Source: Mycobacterium sp. Aquia_216 (GTDB lineage: Bacteria; Actinomycetota; Actinomycetes; Mycobacteriales; Mycobacteriaceae). Taken from it: 64,000 nt of DNA. The notes beneath the pieces are model-generated. The model ran no database searches. It worked only from the letters and a program-made list of their open reading frames with translations, and was not told where the DNA came from. This document shows, piece after piece, positions 24,618 to 34,039 of the stretch. The first letter of the stretch is position 1, and each line of letters begins with the position of its first letter. Where the stretch lies: the NCBI RefSeq assembly GCF_026723865.1, contig NZ_CP113529.1, forward strand, positions 5,518,001-5,582,000, read 5' to 3'. A program made the position numbers and the translations under genes.

Positions 24618-25732
24618 TGCGATCCTCCGACCCTGCCGCCCAACGTGCAGCCAGGGCATGCCGGAACAGCGTTGTACGGCCAGGGAGTCAACGACCGAGG
24701 TACCGGCGACGGGAAGCCGGGACCGCGAGAAGTGTCGAAGGTACGGAATCCCCAGAGGTAGTCGAACAACGGCTGGAAGAGTTGCGGGGCAAGGAAGTTC
24801 GGGACGAACGCCGAGTAGGCGTACATGCTGGCGATCCCCTCACCGACGGTGATCTCGAATTTGGCGAGACCCGGCAGCGCTTTGGCGATGTTGTCGCGGT
24901 TCTTCTCCAGCACGCCGGTCACCCTGTTCAGCCTCTCCAGCGTCGGTGCCAACGTGCTTTCGTTGTCGTGCACCAACGCCGTTAGCTGCTTGGCCACCAC
25001 CGACGTGTTGGCCAGCAGGTCCACGATTTCTTGTCGCCGCGCCACCAGGACTTGGAGCAGAGAATCGGAGTTGAGGATGAGCTTGTTGACCTGTTGGCTG
25101 CGTTCGGAAAGAACCCCGGTGACATCGCTGGCGCTCTTGAACAAGTCGCCCAGGTTCTTGTTACGGCTGTTGAGGGTGCGTGACAACCGCGTGAGTGCGT
25201 CGAACGCCGGCCCCATTTGGGGTGCGAGCTGATCGAGTGTCGCCGACAGCGTGTCCAACGACTGATTCAGCGCCGTGGTGTTGGTTCCAGCGGTGTCCGA
25301 CGTAAGGTCGCTGACCGCTTCCGTCAACGAATAGGGCGAGGACGTCCGCGAGACCGGGATGAGAGCCATCGGATGCAGCGTGCCGCCGCCTGCGGACTCC
25401 AACGTCAACATCCGCTCACCCAGCAGCGAACCGGTGCGAATGTGCGCGGTGGTCTCCGACCCGAGCAGGACGTCGCCCTTCATCGCGAACGTCAACAGGG
25501 CATCGCCGTGCCGCAGCGACACATCCGACACCGTGCCGACCTTCATCCCCGACACGATCACGGGGTTGCCGGCCGCAATGCCGCCGGCCTCCGAAAACAG
25601 CGCCTGGTACCTGACCATCGTCGCCCACGCAACGAACCGATCGGGCGATAGGCCCACCAGGATGACCATCACCGCCAGGATGACGCCGATGAGTCCGGCC
25701 TTGACCCGCCCGCCTCCGCGATACTTGAGCAT
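24614..25732 (-). CDS. mceC: Mce family protein MceC
   Basis: This 372-residue subunit has an N-terminal anchor (KAGLIGVILAVMVILVGL), the MlaD domain (GNPVIVSGMKVGTVSDV) and a helical region with VARRQEIVDLLANTSVVA, closing with a conserved LWGFRTFDTSRGPGFPSPV segment. The ATG at 25732 shares one base with the mceB stop (TAATG), which decides the start. The C-terminal CPGCTLGG has two cysteines that could form a disulfide outside the membrane. Confidence 0.9.
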   Translation of the reverse strand: MLKYRGGGRVKAGLIGVILAVMVILVGLSPDRFVAWATMVRYQALFSEAGGIAAGNPVIVSGMKVGTVSDVSLRHGDALLTFAMKGDVLLGSETTAHIRTGSLLGERMLTLESAGGGTLHPMALIPVSRTSSPYSLTEAVSDLTSDTAGTNTTALNQSLDTLSATLDQLAPQMGPAFDALTRLSRTLNSRNKNLGDLFKSASDVTGVLSERSQQVNKLILNSDSLLQVLVARRQEIVDLLANTSVVAKQLTALVHDNESTLAPTLERLNRVTGVLEKNRDNIAKALPGLAKFEITVGEGIASMYAYSAFVPNFLAPQLFQPLFDYLWGFRTFDTSRGPGFPSPVPRSLTPWPYNAVPACPGCTLGGRVGGSQ

Positions 25733-26754
25733 TAGGGTTCTGTGCACCTTCCTGCATCTGACCTAAAGATATTGGAGTGCACCGTCCTGCCCTGAAGATC
25801 CGTGCCGCGGAGCTCCAGCTGGCAGAGGTAGTACGGGATGGTGGCCCCGGCTACGCCGAGTCGGACCAGCTTGCGGTAGTTCTTGGGCGCCTTCCCGATT
25901 GCGGCGTCGAGGCGGTCCTTGTCGCCATCGAGTATCGGCGCCAGCCGATTCAACTGAGCTATGGTGCCGGACAGCGGCGGCCGCGCGCTGGCCAGCAGAT
26001 CTGCCAGCGACGCTGTTCCCTTGTCGAGGGCGTCAATGGCAGACCCGATGGTGTTGCGGTCCTCCGACAGCCCGCTGATCAGCTGCTCGAGGCGATCCAC
26101 GGCACCGGAGAACTGTTTACCGTCCTTGGCAACCGTGCCGACCACGATGTTGAGGTTGTCGATCAGTTGCTGCACGGTTTGATCGTTGTCGGCCAAGGCA
26201 TTTGAAAACGAGGTCGCCTTGGTGAACAGCGACTCGAGTGTCCCGCCTTGACCCTGGAACACCTGCAACAACCCGGAGGTGAGCGCGTTGACATCGCGCG
26301 CATTCAGGCCCTGGGTAACGGGTTTCAGTCCACCGAGCAGCAGATCGAGGTCAAGTGCCGGTGCGGTGCGGCTGACGGGAATCTGACCGCCGGCCGCCAG
26401 ATGCCTGGTTGCCCCCGGACCGTCGATCAGTTCGAGGTAGCGGTCGCCCACGAGGTTGAGGTAGCGGACCGCCGCCCTGGTGCCCTCGGTGAGGACGACG
26501 TTGCGGTCGGCGTCGAACTTCACCACAACTTTTTTGTCCGGCTGCAAGGAAACGCTATCGACGGTGCCCACCCGGATCCCGGCGACCCGCACCGACTGAC
26601 CCGGCTTGAGACGCGACACGTCGGTGAACACGGCCGAATACTCGGTCGTCGAACCCGTCCGGTACTGGCCGAAGATGAAGAACAGGGAGGCGGTAAGAAT
26701 CGCCATCACGACCGCGAAGGCCGCGAACTTGATCAGCGTGGCGCGCGTTCTCAT
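25732..26754 (-). CDS. mceB: Mce family protein MceB
   Basis: This 340-residue subunit has an anchor (LIKFAAFAVVMAILTASLFFI), the MlaD domain (KPGQSVRVAGIRVGTVDSV), the characteristic AVRYLNLVGDRYLEL, and a helical region ending in ATIPYYLCQLEL. It has no proline-rich tail, as is usual for MceB. The ATG at 26754 overlaps the mceA stop by 4 bp; the longer upstream frame is a shadow within mceA. Confidence 0.9.
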   Translation of the reverse strand: MRTRATLIKFAAFAVVMAILTASLFFIFGQYRTGSTTEYSAVFTDVSRLKPGQSVRVAGIRVGTVDSVSLQPDKKVVVKFDADRNVVLTEGTRAAVRYLNLVGDRYLELIDGPGATRHLAAGGQIPVSRTAPALDLDLLLGGLKPVTQGLNARDVNALTSGLLQVFQGQGGTLESLFTKATSFSNALADNDQTVQQLIDNLNIVVGTVAKDGKQFSGAVDRLEQLISGLSEDRNTIGSAIDALDKGTASLADLLASARPPLSGTIAQLNRLAPILDGDKDRLDAAIGKAPKNYRKLVRLGVAGATIPYYLCQLELRGTDLQGRTVHSNIFRSDAGRCTEP

Positions 26755-28013
26755 CCCTGTTGTCCGATCTGAGCGGGGTTGCGCGGGGGACCGGCGATCG
26801 GCCCGTACAACAACTGCTTGAGGAGGTCGGAGTTGAGCAGCACCTGCGGGTTTCCGTACCCCACCGGGTTGGCGCCGATATCGGTAATCAATTGCGGCGG
26901 GTTCGTGTTGAACGGCAGCTTCGGCAGACCCACGCACTGGGGGCCGCCCGTCGCCGCAACCTTGGGCAGGTTCGTCGGATACCGATAGCGTTCGGCGCCC
27001 AACGTGAGGCTGGCCGATATGTTGATGCTCGGCTCCGACAGTGGGGCACCGTGCCCAATCTGTATAAGCCCGGCGAAACTGCAGGTAAGCGCTTCGTGGT
27101 ACTCGTTGGTCAGATCGGTGGTCGGCACCAGCAGATGCATCACATCCGTCAGTGGTTGGCGATTCGCCGACAAGACGTCGTTGCCGATATCGGCCAAGCC
27201 GATCGCGCTGATCAGCAATGCATCCAGGTTGCGCTGCTCATCGACGATCGTCTTGCTGATCCGGGTCGCGTTAGCCGCGGTCTTCACCAGGTCCGGTGCC
27301 GCGTCGGCGTAGGCGTTGGCCACCACCGGTAAGACTGCGAGGTCATGCCTGAATGCGGGAAGACTCGGCTCCAGCCTGGCCAGAAATGAATCCAAGTCGG
27401 TCAGGGATTGGCCGAGCTTGGGACCTCGCCCGCTGAACGCTTGCGCCAGGGCACCCAGTGACTCGTTGAGCTTCGGCGGGTCGATCTGGGCCAGAACCGA
27501 CACCAATTGCTGGAACACCGTGTTGATTTCAACCATGACGTGCTGGCCCTGCAGGGTCTGACCACCGTGTAGCCGCTGCGCCGAGGGTTGGGCAGGTTCT
27601 ACCAGCTGGACGGACTTCGCGCCGAACACCGTCGATGACGCGATGTCGACCAGCACGTTGCCGGGGATGAAGCGCAATTGCGAGGGGTCCATCGCCAAGT
27701 GAATGGCCGCTTGGCCGTTGGGCAGCGATTCGATCGAAGCGACCCTGCCCACCTGCACGCCGCGCATCTTGACCTTGGCGTCCGGGTTCATGACCAGGCC
27801 GGCTCGTTGCGAAATCACAGTCACCGGAACGGTTTCGGTAAAGGATCCCTGAAACAGACCCACCGCCAACGCGAAAATCAAGCAAATGACGACGACGGTG
27901 ATCAGTCCGATCAGGGGTGGCAGGTAATTCCGTCCGCCCGGCGGCCGGGCATGGCCGGCGCGCGGGGGTCGGCCGGCGATCGCGCCGCGACCCGCTGGTG
28001 CACTCTGCGTCAC
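26751..28013 (-). CDS. mceA: Mce family protein MceA
   Basis: This 420-residue subunit has a basic N-terminus, one membrane anchor (LPPLIGLITVVVICLIFALAV), the MlaD domain (MNPDAKVKMRGVQVGRVASI) and the family segment STVFGAKSVQLVEPAQPS. A helical region follows, and then GGPQCVGLPKLPFNTNPPQ near the end. MceA is the first substrate-contacting subunit of the channel. It lies 19 bp after yrbEB. Confidence 0.9.
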   Translation of the reverse strand: MTQSAPAGRGAIAGRPPRAGHARPPGGRNYLPPLIGLITVVVICLIFALAVGLFQGSFTETVPVTVISQRAGLVMNPDAKVKMRGVQVGRVASIESLPNGQAAIHLAMDPSQLRFIPGNVLVDIASSTVFGAKSVQLVEPAQPSAQRLHGGQTLQGQHVMVEINTVFQQLVSVLAQIDPPKLNESLGALAQAFSGRGPKLGQSLTDLDSFLARLEPSLPAFRHDLAVLPVVANAYADAAPDLVKTAANATRISKTIVDEQRNLDALLISAIGLADIGNDVLSANRQPLTDVMHLLVPTTDLTNEYHEALTCSFAGLIQIGHGAPLSEPSINISASLTLGAERYRYPTNLPKVAATGGPQCVGLPKLPFNTNPPQLITDIGANPVGYGNPQVLLNSDLLKQLLYGPIAGPPRNPAQIGQQG

Positions 28014-28032
28014 TGCCCTTCCACCTCCTCTG

Positions 28033-28878
28033 CTAACCGGACAGGTTGAAGTTGCCGTTGGAACCGTAAATAGAAAGTGAGATCAGCAGCGTCACCGACA
28101 CCACGACGATGAGCGAGGTGCGCACCGCGTTACCAGTCGCGTTGCCGACACCGGCCGGGCCGCCCGCGGCGAAATACCCGTAATAGGTGTGGATTAGCAG
28201 GATGGTGAGCGCCATCAGGACGGCCTGCAGGAACGACCACAACAAGTCGATCGGGTTCAGGAACGTGTCGAAATAGTGTTGGTACAAACCCTGCGACTGT
28301 CCGAGCAAGAACGTCGTGGTGAACTCACTGGCCACGAACGACAGGATTACGGCGATGCTGTACAACGGCGTGATGGCCAGCATTCCCGCCAGGATCCTGG
28401 TGCTCACCAAATAGGCAACCGGCCGAATGGCCATGGCCTCTAACGCATCGACTTCTTCATTGATCCGCATGGCGCCCAGCTGAGCAGTCACCCCGGCGCC
28501 GAAGGTGGCCGCCAGACCGATCCCGGCGACCACCGGTGCCGCGATACGCACGTTGATGAACGCGGCCAGAAAGCCCGTCAGCGCCTCGATGCCGATATTG
28601 CCCAGCGAGGTGTAACCCTGAATGGCCAGGGTGCCGCCCGCCGCCAGCGTCAGGAAGCCGACGATCACGACGGTCCCGCCAATCATCGCCAAAGTGCCCG
28701 CGCCCATGCTGATCTCGGCAATCAGTCGAATGACTTCGCGCCTGTGATGAGTAGCTGCAAACGGGATCCCGGCGAGCGCTCTACCGTAAAACAGAGCATG
28801 GTCGCCGATCCGGCCCAACGCTGCAACCGGCCTCTCGAATTGGCGGCTCAATCGCGGATATACAGCCCTCAGCGCCAT
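28033..28878 (-). CDS. yrbEB: YrbE/MlaE-family permease, YrbEB
   Basis: This 281-residue permease has about five membrane helices. Recognisable segments are GGTLAIQGYTSLGNIGIEAL, the signature AAFINVRIAAPVVAGIGLAA, the cytoplasmic coupling stretch TAQLGAMRINEEVDALEAMA, and the C-terminus SLSIYGSNGNFNLSG. With YrbEA it forms the inner-membrane permease of the Mce importer, driven by an MceG/Mkl ATPase that is not encoded in this window. It lies 9 bp after yrbEA. Confidence 0.92.
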   Translation of the reverse strand: MALRAVYPRLSRQFERPVAALGRIGDHALFYGRALAGIPFAATHHRREVIRLIAEISMGAGTLAMIGGTVVIVGFLTLAAGGTLAIQGYTSLGNIGIEALTGFLAAFINVRIAAPVVAGIGLAATFGAGVTAQLGAMRINEEVDALEAMAIRPVAYLVSTRILAGMLAITPLYSIAVILSFVASEFTTTFLLGQSQGLYQHYFDTFLNPIDLLWSFLQAVLMALTILLIHTYYGYFAAGGPAGVGNATGNAVRTSLIVVVSVTLLISLSIYGSNGNFNLSG

Positions 28879-28887
28879 TGACAGCCC

Positions 28888-29706
28888 CTACTTCGCCGTC
28901 ATCTTGATGCCAATCGCGGTGACAACGACGTTGACGACGAACAGGGACATGAAGGCATAGACCACGGTTTCGTTTACCGCGTTGCCAACGGCCTTAGCGC
29001 CCCCACCGGTGATCGACAGGCCCCGATAGCAGGCGACCAAGCCGGCGATGAGGCCGAAAAGGGCTGCCTTGACGCACGAAATGATCACCTCGGGCACGCC
29101 GGTGAGCAAGGTGATACCCGCGGCGAACGCGCCGGGATTGACGTCTTGCACGAATACCGAAAAGACGTAGCCACCAACGACTCCGATGATGACCACAAGG
29201 CTGTTGAGCAAAAACGCCACCAACCCAGAAGCCAACATGCGCGGTGTGACCAGCCGCTGCACCGGGTTGATGCCCAGCACCTCCATCGCGTCGATTTCCT
29301 CGCGAATGGTTCGCGACCCCAGATCCGCGCACATTGCTGTAGCACCTGCGCCCGCCACGATCAAAACCGTGACCAACGGGCCGAGCTGGGTTACTGCACC
29401 GAATGCGGCACCCGCACCGGATAGATCCGCCGCGCCCAGTTCGCGCAAGAGGATGTTGAGCGTGAAGCTGACGAGGACGGTAAACGGGATCGCTACCAGC
29501 AAGGTGGGAGCCAGGGCCACCCGAGCGACAAACCAGGACTGCTCCAAGAACTCCCGCCACTGGAATGGCCGGACGAACACGAACTTGACCGCGTCGGCCG
29601 ACATCGCGAACAAGGCTCCGACCGCCTGCATGGGCCCCGCGATGTCCCATTTCAGTTTCAGCGCAGGCAATCCCGCCGACCAGCGCTCGCCGCCCTTAAC
29701 CGCCAT
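28888..29706 (-). CDS. yrbEA: YrbE/MlaE-family permease, YrbEA
   Basis: This 272-residue permease is the first gene of the mce operon. Segments seen are PFQWREFLEQSWFVARVALA, the conserved FTLNILLRELGAADLSGAG, the coupling stretch RTIREEIDAMEVLGINPVQR and the C-terminal AVGNAVNETVVYAFMSLFVV. It is close to the YrbE4A type. I chose the ATG at 29706 (MAVKGGERW), preceded by GAAGG; family members often start nearer MQAVGALF at 29631, which remains possible. The promoter must lie in the 360-bp gap upstream. Confidence 0.9.
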   Translation of the reverse strand: MAVKGGERWSAGLPALKLKWDIAGPMQAVGALFAMSADAVKFVFVRPFQWREFLEQSWFVARVALAPTLLVAIPFTVLVSFTLNILLRELGAADLSGAGAAFGAVTQLGPLVTVLIVAGAGATAMCADLGSRTIREEIDAMEVLGINPVQRLVTPRMLASGLVAFLLNSLVVIIGVVGGYVFSVFVQDVNPGAFAAGITLLTGVPEVIISCVKAALFGLIAGLVACYRGLSITGGGAKAVGNAVNETVVYAFMSLFVVNVVVTAIGIKMTAK

Positions 29707-30066
29707 GGGCCTCAGACCTTCCCGCCGTAACGAGACTGGCAGTCTTGTTTTTGCCGAACGGCTGTCGTAAAGTGGAGCGAACCGGCTGCCGAAAGTGTGT
29801 GCCGCCGTTGGCGAAACGTTCACCGAACAGGCATGCGGCATCGCGACCCAATACGACAACGGCGACCAACCTCACGCCGGTCCTCCGTTCTGTCGCGAGA
29901 GAAGCGTCCGGACATTGTGACTCATGCCACGTCCAGGTGGAGCAAAAATCGCGCAACCGTTATCGAATGGCTGGTAGCCGCCGCACCCGGACAGGGCGGG
30001 CGGGTCTGAATGAACGTGATATTCGGCTTCGGCAATTGAGGGCTGCTCCGCTTCTTCGTGACTGTG
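29707..30066. other. Non-coding gap upstream of the mce operon
   Basis: This 360-bp stretch lies between yrbEA and the 3' end of the CoA-transferase gene. Both strands have only short arginine-rich frames, so I see no gene. It must hold the mce promoter. I did not find the GAGAAT palindrome or a KstR-type AAC-NN-GTT palindrome here. Confidence 0.6.
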
Positions 30067-31272
30067 TTACGTGACGGCGCCAGCCGTCTTGAGCTCGATA
30101 ATGCGGTCCCAGTCGAGTCCCAATTCCAGCAGGATCTCGTCGGTTTGCTCCGCGAATCCGGGTGCGGGCCCGGTTTGCGGTGCGGTCACGTCGAACTGGA
30201 CCGGGTTGGCGACCAGATCGAGTTCGCCTGCCCGGACAACGTATTCGTTGGCCCGGATCTGCGAGTCATCGGCTGCCTGCAAGGTGTCCTGAACCGGCGC
30301 CCACGGCCCGGCCAGCGTGGCAAAGCGTTCGCTCCACTCGGCAAGCGTGCGGGTTGCGATCACCTTGGTCAAGATCTCAACTGCTTCTGCTGTATTGGCG
30401 GTGATCTGCTCGATGGTGGCGAACCGCGGATCGTCGACCAGCTCCGGCAGGTCGACGTGCCGGCACACGTCCGCCCAGAACTTCGTCGGTTGCATCATCA
30501 CGAAGGAGATGTAGCGACCATCCGATGTTGTGTACAGCCCCACCAACGGGTTGTTGGGTGCGCCGTGCACGCCGGGTGGTGGCGCCTCCAGTCGTTGGTT
30601 GAGGTGCTTGGTCAACGCGACGGTGTGGCCTAGCGACCACAGTCCGCTGCCCAGCAGCGACACGTCGACCACGGAGGGTTCGCCGGTGCGCTCGCGCTTG
30701 AGCAACGCCGCCGCTATGCCTCCCGCCAAGTTCGTGCCGGAGATGGTGTCGCCGTAGGCGGGTCCCGGTGGCGCGATCATGCCGGGCATTCCCATCGGAG
30801 TGATGGTGGCGGCTGTTCCGGCCCGGCACCAGAAGGCGGTCATGTCGTAGCCCCCCTTGGTCGCCTCTTCACCGCGCGGTCCCAGCGCACTGCCCCGCGC
30901 ATAGATGATCGAGGGGTTCACCGCCCGGATGTCGTCGACGTCGATACCGAACTTCTGCCGGGCACCAGGCAGGAAGCTCGTCAAGAACACGTCCGAGCGG
31001 CGGGCCAATTCGTAGAGCACTTCCTTGCCTTCGGGAACCGACATGTCGAGTCCGACACTGCGCTTGCCGCGGTTCGCGTGCTCGATGTTGGGGTTCGGAT
31101 CGCCTTCGACGCGCAACATGCCGGTCTGCCGAAGTCCACGCTGCGGATCGCCCGTCACCGCATGCTCGACTTTGACGACGTCGGCGCCCCATTCGGCCAA
31201 CACGGCGCCCGCCGACGGGACGAACCCGTACATGGCGACTTCCAGAACGCGAATGCCCTCCAACGGCCTCAT
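30067..31272 (-). CDS. CaiB/BaiF family III CoA-transferase
   Basis: This 401-residue enzyme moves CoA between acyl groups. The family pattern is complete: PLEGIRVLEVAMYG at the start, ADVVKVEH, the NRGKRSVGLDM block, and the conserved aspartate that forms the acyl anhydride, Asp143 in GGYDMTAF. Racemase-type His/Asp pairs are not obvious, so a transferase is preferred. A good RBS (GGGAGG) precedes the ATG at 31272. It is divergent from the SDR gene, with 345 bp between that contains regulon-like palindromes. The donor and acceptor are unknown; priming of an imported acid for beta-oxidation is inferred. Confidence 0.87.
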   Translation of the reverse strand: MRPLEGIRVLEVAMYGFVPSAGAVLAEWGADVVKVEHAVTGDPQRGLRQTGMLRVEGDPNPNIEHANRGKRSVGLDMSVPEGKEVLYELARRSDVFLTSFLPGARQKFGIDVDDIRAVNPSIIYARGSALGPRGEEATKGGYDMTAFWCRAGTAATITPMGMPGMIAPPGPAYGDTISGTNLAGGIAAALLKRERTGEPSVVDVSLLGSGLWSLGHTVALTKHLNQRLEAPPPGVHGAPNNPLVGLYTTSDGRYISFVMMQPTKFWADVCRHVDLPELVDDPRFATIEQITANTAEAVEILTKVIATRTLAEWSERFATLAGPWAPVQDTLQAADDSQIRANEYVVRAGELDLVANPVQFDVTAPQTGPAPGFAEQTDEILLELGLDWDRIIELKTAGAVT

Positions 31273-31399
31273 TTGTTGCCTCCCATCACCGCTGAGCCGG
31301 TCGTATCCACAGCGCCCGACACTGTGACCTGGGCTGGCATTTGGCTCCTTGTGTGGTGACAGTCACGAAAATTTCGTTCTCTTCCCGGGCGAATCTTAC

Positions 31400-31416
31400 A
31401 TTCGAGTCTCGAGAAT
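31400..31416. promoter_or_regulatory. Degenerate palindrome near CoA-transferase promoter
   Basis: ATTCGAGTCTCGAGAAT at 31400-31416 is an imperfect inverted repeat that resembles ATTCTC...GAGAAT at 10309. It lies about 130 bp upstream of the CoA-transferase start. The match is partial, so this is a weak call. Confidence 0.35.
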
Positions 31417-31542
31417 TCAAGAAAGTCATAGGAATAAGACAGGGTGCTGACCGGACCCGCGATCGGGGGGACTTTTCCGGTTGACCGCCCTCGGCCCAGG
31501 CTGTGGGGTATTTCCCGGGGATGTTGCACGCCACTTCGGCGT

Positions 31543-31557
31543 GAGAGTACGATTCTC
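31543..31557. promoter_or_regulatory. Putative operator GAGAGT-N3-ATTCTC upstream of SDR-ferredoxin-P450
   Basis: GAGAGTACGATTCTC differs at one arm base from the perfect motif at 10300, 38240 and 61599. It lies 60 bp upstream of the SDR start, a normal position for an operator. Confidence 0.6.
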
Positions 31558-31617
31558 ATAATTGTAAGGGAGATTCTTTGTGTCTGAGACTGCTCCGGTT
31601 GCGTTAGGAGTGCCGGC

Positions 31618-32319
31618 GTGAAGACCGCGGTGGTCACCGGTGGTGGATCGGGAATCGGCCTGGCCGTCGCGCAGCGGCTGCGCGCCGACGGTCTGGATGT
31701 TGCGACCATCGATCTCAGGCCGTCGGATGCCGATTTCTCTTTTACCGCCGACGTGACGGATCGGTCCCAGGTCGATGCCGCGCTGTCGGCAATCCGCGCC
31801 CGATTGGGGCCGGTGACGGTTCTGGTCAACGCCGCGGGGCTGGACGGGTTCAAGCGGTTCAGCAACATCACGTTCGAGGACTGGAAACGCGTGGTCGACG
31901 TCAACCTCCACGGGGTCTTCCACATGACTCAGGCGGTGTTGCCCGACATGGTCGAAGCCGGGTGGGGGCGCATCGTCAACATCTCGTCGTCGAGCACGCA
32001 TTCTGGTGCCCCTTATATGAGTCATTACGTGGCGGCAAAATCCGCGGTCAACGGGCTCACGAAGTCGCTGGCGCTCGAGTACGGGCCCAGCGGTATCACC
32101 GTCAATGCGGTGCCCCCGGGTTTTATCGATACCCCGATGCTGCGCGCCGCCGAGAAGAACGGATACCTCGGCGACATCGACGAGACCATTGCGCGTACCC
32201 CGGTGCGCCGGATCGGCAAGCCCGAAGACATCGCGGCCGCATGCGCCTTCCTGATATCTGAAGAAGCCGGCTACATCACCGGTCAGATATTGGGTGTCAA
32301 CGGCGGTCGAAACACCTAG
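31618..32319 (+). CDS. Short-chain dehydrogenase/reductase (SDR)
   Basis: This 233-residue classical SDR oxidises or reduces a hydroxyl/keto group with NAD(P). The Rossmann motif TGGGSGIG is at residues 7-14, NAAG follows, and the catalytic triad is visible as the Ser of ISSSS, then the YVAAK pattern (Tyr and Lys four apart). Asp after strand two (TIDLRP) suggests NAD rather than NADP. The start is GTG with AGGAG 7 bp upstream. It heads a likely operon with a ferredoxin and P450. In M. tuberculosis an SDR and a ferredoxin also lie beside yrbE4A, which suggests an equivalent role in side-chain oxidation. Confidence 0.88.
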   Translation: MKTAVVTGGGSGIGLAVAQRLRADGLDVATIDLRPSDADFSFTADVTDRSQVDAALSAIRARLGPVTVLVNAAGLDGFKRFSNITFEDWKRVVDVNLHGVFHMTQAVLPDMVEAGWGRIVNISSSSTHSGAPYMSHYVAAKSAVNGLTKSLALEYGPSGITVNAVPPGFIDTPMLRAAEKNGYLGDIDETIARTPVRRIGKPEDIAAACAFLISEEAGYITGQILGVNGGRNT

Positions 32320-32349
32320 CGACGCACCACAGCCCCAGGAGGAGACATC

Positions 32350-32568
32350 GTGAAGGTCTGGGTCGATTCAGATCGCTGCCAGGGCCACACCCTCTGCGCG
32401 ATGATTGCGCCGGACTCGTTCGAGCTCAGCGATATTGACGGCAGTTCGTCGGCGGTCAACGAGGTGGTGCCGGCCGACCAGGAAAGCCTGGTGCGCGAGG
32501 CCGCGCATTCGTGCCCGGAGCAAGCGATCATGATCGAAGACGAAACCCCAAGGGAGACAGCACCTTGA
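32350..32568 (+). CDS. Small ferredoxin (3Fe-4S type) for P450
   Basis: This 72-residue protein has the mycobacterial P450-ferredoxin pattern C-Q-G-H-T-L-C followed by a distant C-P-E-Q-A. With histidine at the central position and only three cysteines it probably holds a [3Fe-4S] cluster. It starts MKVWVDSDRCQGH and closely resembles the protein at 53836. Its stop overlaps the TTG start of the P450 gene, so the two are translated together and the P450 is its likely partner. Confidence 0.9.
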   Translation: MKVWVDSDRCQGHTLCAMIAPDSFELSDIDGSSSAVNEVVPADQESLVREAAHSCPEQAIMIEDETPRETAP

Positions 32569-33929
32569 GTGTCGACGATGCCGTCACTGGCGGCGACCAC
32601 GAGAAGCCGCGGTATCACTTTGATCGCAACGCTGCGGAGTACCGCTCCCGGTTCAAGGAGATCACCGAGGAGATGCACGCCAAGTGCCCGATGGCGTGGA
32701 CCGAAACCTACGGTGGGCATTGGGTGGCGGCGGGGAGCAACGAGGTCTTCGAGCTAGCCCGCTGCCCCGCGGTTTCCAACGACCACGACATCAACAACGA
32801 GCGCCGTGGCTACGGGGGCATCTCCATCCCGAAGGCAAGGCGCGTCAGCATGGTGCGCGGCGGAATCCTGGAGATGGACGACCCCGAGCACCGCACCTAC
32901 CGCAATGTGCTGAACCCCTACCTGTCGCCGGCCGCCGTCAGGCGTTGGGAACCGTTCATCCAGGACGTGACGCGCGCCTGCCTCGACGAGAAGATCGAAG
33001 GCGGCAGCATCGACTTCGTCGACGACCTGGCCAACATCGTGCCCGCGGTCCTGACGCTGGCGATGCTGGGCATCCCACTGAAAAAATGGAACTTGTACAG
33101 CGAACCGGTACACGCCGCCGTCTACACGCCGGAGCACTCCCCCGACATCGAGCGGGTGACCGCGATGCACCGGGAGATGGGCCTCGACATGGTCAACAAC
33201 ATGATCGAGATCCGCGAGAATCCACGGCCGGGTATCGTCAATGGGTTGCTGCAGTTGCGAATTGACGGCGAGCCGGCGCCGGATCTGGAAATTCTGGGCA
33301 ACCTCGGCTTGGTCATCGGCGGCGGCTTCGACACCACGACGGCGTTGACGGCCCACTCGCTGGAATGGCTCTCGGAACACCCTGACGAGCGCGAGCTGCT
33401 GTCCAAGAACCGCGACACCCTGCTCGATCCGGCGACCGAAGAGTTCCTGCGCTACTTCACCCCTGCAGCGGGCGACGGCAGGACCTTCTCCGACGACGTC
33501 GAACTCAATGGAAACAAGTTCAAAGAGGGTGAGCGGCTGTGGATTTCGTGGGCCATGGCCAACCGCGACCCCTCCGTGTTCGCCGACCCGGACAAAGTTG
33601 TCCTCGACCGTAAAGGCAACCGGCACTTCAGCTTTGGTATCGGTGTGCATCGATGCGTCGGATCGAATGTCGCTCGTACTGTCTTCAAGACCATGCTGAC
33701 CGCGGTGCTGGACCGGATGCCGGACTATCGTTGCGACCCCGATGGCGCGGTGCACTACGAATGCATCGGCGTCATCCAGGGCATGCGAAAGCTGCCGGCC
33801 ACTTTCACGCCGGGTCCCACCGTCGGCGCGGGCCTCGACGAGACCCTCGACAAGCTGCAACGCATCTGCGACGAGCAGAAACTCGCTTTGCCGATCACCG
33901 AGCGCAAAGAAGTCGCGGTTATCGACTAG
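32565..33929 (+). CDS. Cytochrome P450 partnered with the upstream ferredoxin
   Basis: This 454-residue P450 has the I-helix GGGFDTTTAL, a K-helix ExxR in EEFLRY, and the heme loop FSFGIGVHRCVG with ligand Cys364. The start is a TTG at 32565, overlapping the ferredoxin stop and preceded by AAGGGAG; no better in-frame start exists nearby. A C-terminal tail of about 45 residues beyond the usual P450 end (ETLDKLQRICDEQ and on) is longer than in the other three P450s here. It lacks the arrangement of the 12881/54033 pair and so belongs to a different CYP family. The substrate is unknown. Confidence 0.92.
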   Translation: MSVDDAVTGGDHEKPRYHFDRNAAEYRSRFKEITEEMHAKCPMAWTETYGGHWVAAGSNEVFELARCPAVSNDHDINNERRGYGGISIPKARRVSMVRGGILEMDDPEHRTYRNVLNPYLSPAAVRRWEPFIQDVTRACLDEKIEGGSIDFVDDLANIVPAVLTLAMLGIPLKKWNLYSEPVHAAVYTPEHSPDIERVTAMHREMGLDMVNNMIEIRENPRPGIVNGLLQLRIDGEPAPDLEILGNLGLVIGGGFDTTTALTAHSLEWLSEHPDERELLSKNRDTLLDPATEEFLRYFTPAAGDGRTFSDDVELNGNKFKEGERLWISWAMANRDPSVFADPDKVVLDRKGNRHFSFGIGVHRCVGSNVARTVFKTMLTAVLDRMPDYRCDPDGAVHYECIGVIQGMRKLPATFTPGPTVGAGLDETLDKLQRICDEQKLALPITERKEVAVID

Positions 33930-34039
33930 CGGGCCTAGACGAACCGGCCGTCGACTGATCCAATCTTTCCGAGTAGGCCTGTTCAGCCCGACCGCGCCTT
34001 ATATTGAGGCAAGCGTGTGCAGAGATGGGAGACGCTCCG

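Noticed and set aside
29707..30066. KstR-type operator in front of the mce operon
   Set aside because: I looked for AAC-NN-GTT palindromes and found none convincing, so control by KstR is not claimed.
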